Positions 58,379 to 64,000 of a stretch of DNA of 64,000 bases are shown one piece after another; the first letter of the stretch is position 1; every line of letters begins with the position of its first letter. The DNA comes from Heliocidaris erythrogramma (Eukaryota > Echinodermata > Echinoidea > Camarodonta > Echinometridae): contig CM046858.1 of NCBI GenBank assembly GCA_025617745.1, positions 38,716,350 to 38,780,349 on the forward strand, given 5' to 3'. A model generated the notes under the pieces. It ran no database searches and had not been told where the DNA came from. It saw nothing but the letters and a program-made list of their open reading frames with translations. Position numbers and translations under genes: made by a program.

Positions 58379-61300
58379 CATCAGAATTATTATGTGCAGG
58401 AGACAGTGAGATTAGCACAAGCTATACATGTAGTCAAAAGAAACTGAGATACAAGTGCCAGCATGTGATTGGGATAAACTAGGTAATATGGGTCAGTCTG
58501 CAGGGACATGATGTCATTATATTTTATTCTTATTCATGAAAATACCAACATATTTTGTTTCCAAGGGAATTTTTTTCACTTTTAAAATTGTATGAAAAGC
58601 TGCAGAAATGTGTGAATATATCTTAAGAAGTTCAGATATACATGTCGGTTGACTTGAATGACTTTGACATAATTCATAAATCTAGCTTCAGTATATATAG
58701 CCTTAAAGAACATGATTATTTCAGTATTATTAATTTGCATTTATATTTCCTCTAATTGATGCATGTTCACTCTTACGTTTTCAGAGTTATTGAACATTTT
58801 TGTCCAAAATAGATTGTATATTTTCATGTTTTTTCTTACACAATCTTCAAAGCTTTAGCATATATGGAAAAAATGTATGTTTAGTAAATTAAAGATACAA
58901 TGAATTATATTTAGGTGATATTTCTCATTGATTACTATATTTCATTGTTTTTCTGCCTTTTTTACAAAGAAAATGTTAACATTTGGACAAACCTGTACAT
59001 GTACATTGAGTTTGAAAATGAGATGTGATTTGTTAGATGTTATACTGCAGGATGAAAGATGATGCATTCCAAACGAGACATTCACTATGCCAGGATTGAA
59101 GTCGTCATGTTCATTTACTGATGTCCTGAATATTAAAGATATAATAGTTTGACTTGATGGAAAGATATTATAGTTGGCACGAACATGATTTAGATATACA
59201 TGTAATGCATCAGAAAGAAAAAGTAGCATTGGAAATTCTTTCAGACAAGGTAAAAAACAAGGGTAAAATTATGTCCAGGTATACTTCATACTTTTACCCT
59301 GCAAGATTGTTTAGGTCTTCCCAAACCTGCCCCGGGGATGCTCCATATTTCACATAGTTTAAAAAAAAATCCCTGATGATGCTCAGAAGTAAAGGTTGGT
59401 TGAATAGGGGCTGGGTCATGACTGGTGTGTAAGGAAAGCCTAAAAATAGAGACCAAGGTTTTTTCCACATCTCAAAGTGTTTTTGGAAGAGGGAGTTGGA
59501 AGGAAACAGAGACAAAACAAAATATTCATGACGTTGGGGAATAGACGTAGTTAGTAGGAGACTTAGACTAGTTATTGCAGGATAGTTGTAGAAAACAGAT
59601 GAAGAAAGGGTGATAACCCTCCAACAAACCCACCGGTCAGTCAAACCGTCATCGAAAGACAGCGCAAATGAAACAAGAAGAGCGCCCTCGACCCTTTGAA
59701 GACTGCTGTTACGCTTATGTAATGCAGCCTCACAGGAAAGTATGTCATAACAAATACTACATGTAGGTACTCATATTAAATGCGTTGGTGACTTGTGGTT
59801 TTGATATTTGAGGTTGCTATGGCAGATTTGATGATATGTTGATGTATTGAATATTGGAAACCTTGAAAGACATTCACCTTTTAAAAGAACAACGGTGTTA
59901 TCCAGGTAGTGCAATATTTTTATGTTTTATTTCCATTCAAGAGAAGGATGTGCCTGAAAAGATATGCCGTTTAATACATTTACACGTACATGTATGCTGT
60001 GTGTAATATTGCAACCAAATCAAAATTAAATTAGATGTTATAAATAATGTTTGTATTGGGTAAGAATCAGAGAAGCGCCTAAGTCCATAAAGCACTCCAC
60101 ATGATCATCATGTTCCTCACTTAATCACTGGTAGAAACATATACTATTGGGGCACATCTATGGTAACATCTATTTGGTCATTTGCGGTCACATTTATATG
60201 TATTTTACCAAGAATAAAGAAAAGTTAACAAATATAAATATCTAAATGTCCCTTTATTTGGTCTGATCAAGCTCTCGGGCTATCAGCTTGGTAGAATCAT
60301 CAATGATACTTAAAACTTTGATGGTGTTGGTAACGTATTGGACAGCAAAATACCTACACTTGCCCTGTGGTTGCAAGCTTAATTAAATAAGCTTCTAATT
60401 AATTATTGGTATTCTGATGTAATTTTGCCATACATGGACTGAAAATGATACCATTCTATGTTGAAGTGAGCTAGAATGGTATCCAACGTAATGTTTGATT
60501 GATTGATTGATTGATTAATTGATTATGAACTTCTTAAACTGTGGCCTGAGGTCCCCATGCTACCAAAGAAGTGTGTGAAATGTAGTCACATGCTTTGCTG
60601 CTAACCAGCTGAACAAAGTTTTGTGTGCCTGACATTAAATTCTATATAGAAGAGGGCAAATCGATGCCCTATTCCTGAGGTGGTTTTTCCTCATTTTATA
60701 CAGAAAGATGTATCCTCTAACCTATTAAAAAAACAACCTTTCATTGCCTTATGCATTTTGAACTGCCCAAGTTGTAATGCCATTTCTAGTATTTTGGACG
60801 AAGAAAAGATCCTTTCTCTTCTTGAATATTAACTTCTTTTTTTTTAATCTTTTGAATCGTTACATTTAAAATTGTTTGCATCAAGATAACTACCAGCTAT
60901 GAAAAATGTCACTATGATTGAAAACTTTATCGCAAGAAAGTTCATTTGTCATAAATGTTTGTAAAATTGCTGGCACACTGAGAGTTTAAGAGGTTTGTTT
61001 GAATTTAAGAATATTTGTCATATAACGTACAATATAACTATAATTTCATCCATATTTTGTCAATGCAATTCACACTTTTACAAAGTTTAGCAGTAAATGT
61101 GCTCAGAATTAATCAGAACATTACAAAGGGATACCTTAGAGATTTGTGAATCCAATTTTTATGGACGAGTTGATTGAACAGTAGAAATATTGAGTAGAAA
61201 AATTTAATTATTGTTTATAATATATAGAAGTATATATGTGTTCTCATTTGGTCAATACATATTTCATTCCATCCATGGTGATTGTATATGACATTCTAGA

Positions 61301-61413
61301 ATGTATTTGGATCCAGGAATGTTTTTTAGTAGTAAATAATACAGGTACTGTGCAAACGCGAATTTATGTGTACCGGTAAGCCAGGAGAAAGTATAGACAC
61401 TATGAATACGATG

Positions 61414-61786
61414 ACAAAATATACAGCTCCTCATTGTACCCTCCACGATTGCTCTGGTGGAAAAAAAGAACATCCCTTCATTGCTATTATGTAAAATAAG
61501 TAGAAAAGGTGAATATGCATGTGACACCTGTTCTACATATTTTTACATAATAGCAATGAGGGATGTTCTTTTGTCTAACAGAACAACTTTGGAAGGTACA
61601 ATGAGCTGTATATTTTGGACCTCTCTCCCTCTCAGTATCTTTCATCCTCTTTTTTTTTTTTTTAAGTAGAACAGGAAAATATGCGTGTTACGCCTGTTCT
61701 GCATATTTTTACATAATAGCAATGAAGGGATGTTATTTTGTCGACCAGAGCAACTTTGGAAGGGACAATGAGCTGTATATTCTGTC
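61414..61786. repeat. Long hairpin with a second right arm, duplication copy 2
   Basis: It is the counterpart of 48801-49173 and almost identical, so the hairpin predates the duplication or allele split. Confidence 0.8.
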
Positions 61787-64000
61787 CACTTCTTTGTTCG
61801 CCATGTTCATAGGGTTGCCTGGGCAATATCATGTGGATGATTTCATCATCCATGATGGTGTGTTCTTGTGTACATACAGATATTCCACACCACTTTACAA
61901 ACATTTGTACTCTACATAACTATTTCTGATCGAAGAGATGTATAACTACAGTATAGCCTGTCTTTGCCATGTTCTCAAAAAGAACCGATCAAACGTGCAT
62001 TTAAAAACAGTTCATGCCATTCCATCTCATTATGTTTAGCGTAATTTTGTTGTCATATCGACTTGTTTAGATTCATACATGTCGGAATATACCCAACATA
62101 ATGCTGGGATGGTGTCGGGATACTTCACGGAAGATAATTAATGAAGCAAGTTTATACTTGTGTCTTGCATAGGGTTAGGATATACACAATGTACTGTAAC
62201 GCCGTTGCCTACATCCGGGTTGGGTAGGAAAGAGATTAGTCCATTTTAATTGGGCCGTCGCGCAGCGTCCGGAGCATAGCGGAAATATGTCACAACAGGG
62301 CGGTTTTGAGGTGTCTGTCTTTCAGAAAGCGACGACCTCCTACGAGGGGAGACGCAATGCAACTGTCTATTGTGCTGATATCCGATATCCGATAAGCGAA
62401 TTGTGACGGCTTCCCTAAGAGAATGTCTAAACAACTGTAGATTTATTGTATGGAAGTGAGCATCAATTGATGTTGATTGCTGAACAGCAATTTGTAGAGT
62501 TACTGATGTTGTCTCTTTTAAAAAAAAAATTTCCTTCTTAGTTATTGTTAACCCATTGAATGTTGTTACATTGTCTTCAGGAAATTGATATGTAAATATC
62601 TATAAATCATTTTATTTTGGGTTTGTATAAAAGCCTGGTTATGTGACAAAAAAAATTAGTTGCAGTTGTAAAAATGACTCGTAGCTCAATTTAGTCAGTA
62701 AATACATGTAAATGTAAGACGAAGCAGTGTTAGGGATTTGTTTTTTGTTAAACTCATGGTTGAAGGCAATATATCTTTAGAAGTGGTGATCAAAGGCATA
62801 TGTCTGCTGCATACTAAAGGAATTTTCAGTGGAGTTTTGAGTATGGGTGCTTTTTTATTTGAAAAATAATTTGATTTTAAAAATTCTTTGGTAAAAAGAA
62901 GAACAAAAGTTTAAACTAGGTGGTGTGAATATCTCCGACTCTGAAATCCTTGCATATTGTTGGTAAACAATTTATGAGAGATGTTTACATGCCTGGATGT
63001 TTGTATATTGTATTTGTGAGAATTTATCTTTGAAAGAACTCATGTATTATGAAAAAAAAATGTTTTATTTATCCCCCGATAAAGCATACATGTAGCATGC
63101 TTTATGTATTTGCTGCTTATTAGCCATAGGGTTAATTTTTATTTATACAAGGTACTGGTATATACCATTACAACAAAGTTTTCTGGATCATACGAAATTC
63201 ATTTTCAGTGTAGTTGTACATGTATGTGGATGTCATTTAATTGGCAGAGAGTAGATTGATGGAATACTCAACCGACTCAGACAATATTTCTAGTAAATGT
63301 TGTATATTTGATATTGCTGTAAACAACTTTATTATTTATGTGTACTAGTGGTAAAAATGTTTTGTATATTATAGTACAATGTGATATTATGGAATTACAT
63401 GTACAAACTACATGTACGTGCATAAAGTTATACAGTCATGTATCATGTAAAATGATAACAAAAATGTAGAAAATTAAAGAATTTATATTTCTCTTCTTTC
63501 TCTTCAGGTCATTTTGAATTTATTTAAAAACCATTTATATTGTTTTTATTATTGATAAGCATATGAACTGTGGCATAGCGGACATTCAGTACTTGTATAA
63601 TTCTTTTGGACATTTATTTGAAATGAATGTACAAATGTACTTGCCTTTCTACACGATATGAAAAGCCTCTCCTCTTTCTCATTTTGTGCATACAGATTGT
63701 ATACTTTGAGTGAACAAAAAATTTGGTTGCTTTATGGAAAAAATATGTATCCAGAGAATGTTTTATTACATGGAGTATGTATCTTGTCTTTAAAAGAGCT
63801 TAATGTTTTCAGTGTGGCTTGTGGCTGCCTATTGTATGTTCTAGGATGGAGGAGGTATATGGAATTTATGGGAATAAAATACAAAGATAACTTGAGATTT
63901 GGTGTACTCTTTTTAATACATGGAGTTGAATCTTTGCACCTTGTATTGTGGACCTCTCTCCCTCTCATTCTCTTTTTAATTTCCTCTTCTCTATCGAACA

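Larger units (their letters stand above)
57085..64000 (+). repeat. Segmental duplication, copy 2, running to the window edge
   Basis: This is a direct repeat of 44423-51410. The left breakpoint is sharp at the shared tcacaccat. The right end is not reached, although similarity weakens in the last few bases. Examples of differences: a 17-bp tandem unit near 46590-46620 is single in this copy near 59250, and about 13 bases are missing near 63968. Confidence 0.95.

Noticed and set aside
1..64000. CRISPR arrays, bacterial operons or prophage-type defence systems
   Set aside because: The sequence is plainly eukaryotic with spliced coding exons; no regularly spaced repeat array or prokaryotic gene was seen.

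Overview
The window is eukaryotic and looks like a marine invertebrate, most likely an echinoderm such as a sea urchin. Four things suggest this: one very long intron-rich gene, AT-rich non-coding DNA studded with the palindrome TACATGTA, tRNA-derived SINEs ending in ATT repeats, and many short hairpin transposons. The species is an inference; no species-specific marker is visible.

The only cellular gene I can reconstruct is a DOP1 (Dopey) family gene on the + strand. Twenty-six coding exons run from an ATG at 14695 to a TGA at 44736-44738. Splice phases agree throughout and the summed coding length is 7845 nt, giving a 2614-residue protein. That is slightly longer than vertebrate DOP1A/DOP1B (about 2300-2460 residues). 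Family members are large peripheral Golgi/endosome proteins that act with MON2 in membrane trafficking. The N-terminal Dopey domain is in exons 1-5, long acidic or Ser-rich linkers are in exons 6 and 11, and the conserved C-terminal block is in exons 13-26. All introns are GT-AG except intron 16, which reads best as GC-AG. Intron 13 carries a decayed tandem copy of exon 14.

Bases 1-14591 lie upstream. They hold a CG-richer pocket with open frames near the left edge, a nearly perfect 65-bp-arm foldback, a possible 7SL-related SINE, tRNA SINE and LINE fragments, MITEs and simple repeats. No confident exon was found there. A 5' non-coding exon of DOP1 may exist but cannot be fixed from sequence alone.

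The introns carry a LINE reverse transcriptase fragment with a frameshift (intron 1), a tRNA SINE with a 10-bp target-site duplication about 10 nt from a splice donor (intron 2), an L2-like LINE tail (intron 3), and several copies of four or five short repeat families.

Downstream, the last coding exon plus about 6.7 kb of 3' flank (44423 to about 51410) occurs again at 57085-64000 in the same orientation with only a few percent difference. The two copies are separated by a 680-nt almost pure purine tract built on a 13-bp unit, by SINE and MITE copies, and by a four-unit minisatellite that ends exactly at the duplication breakpoint. This is either a real tandem duplication or two haplotypes left side by side in an assembly.
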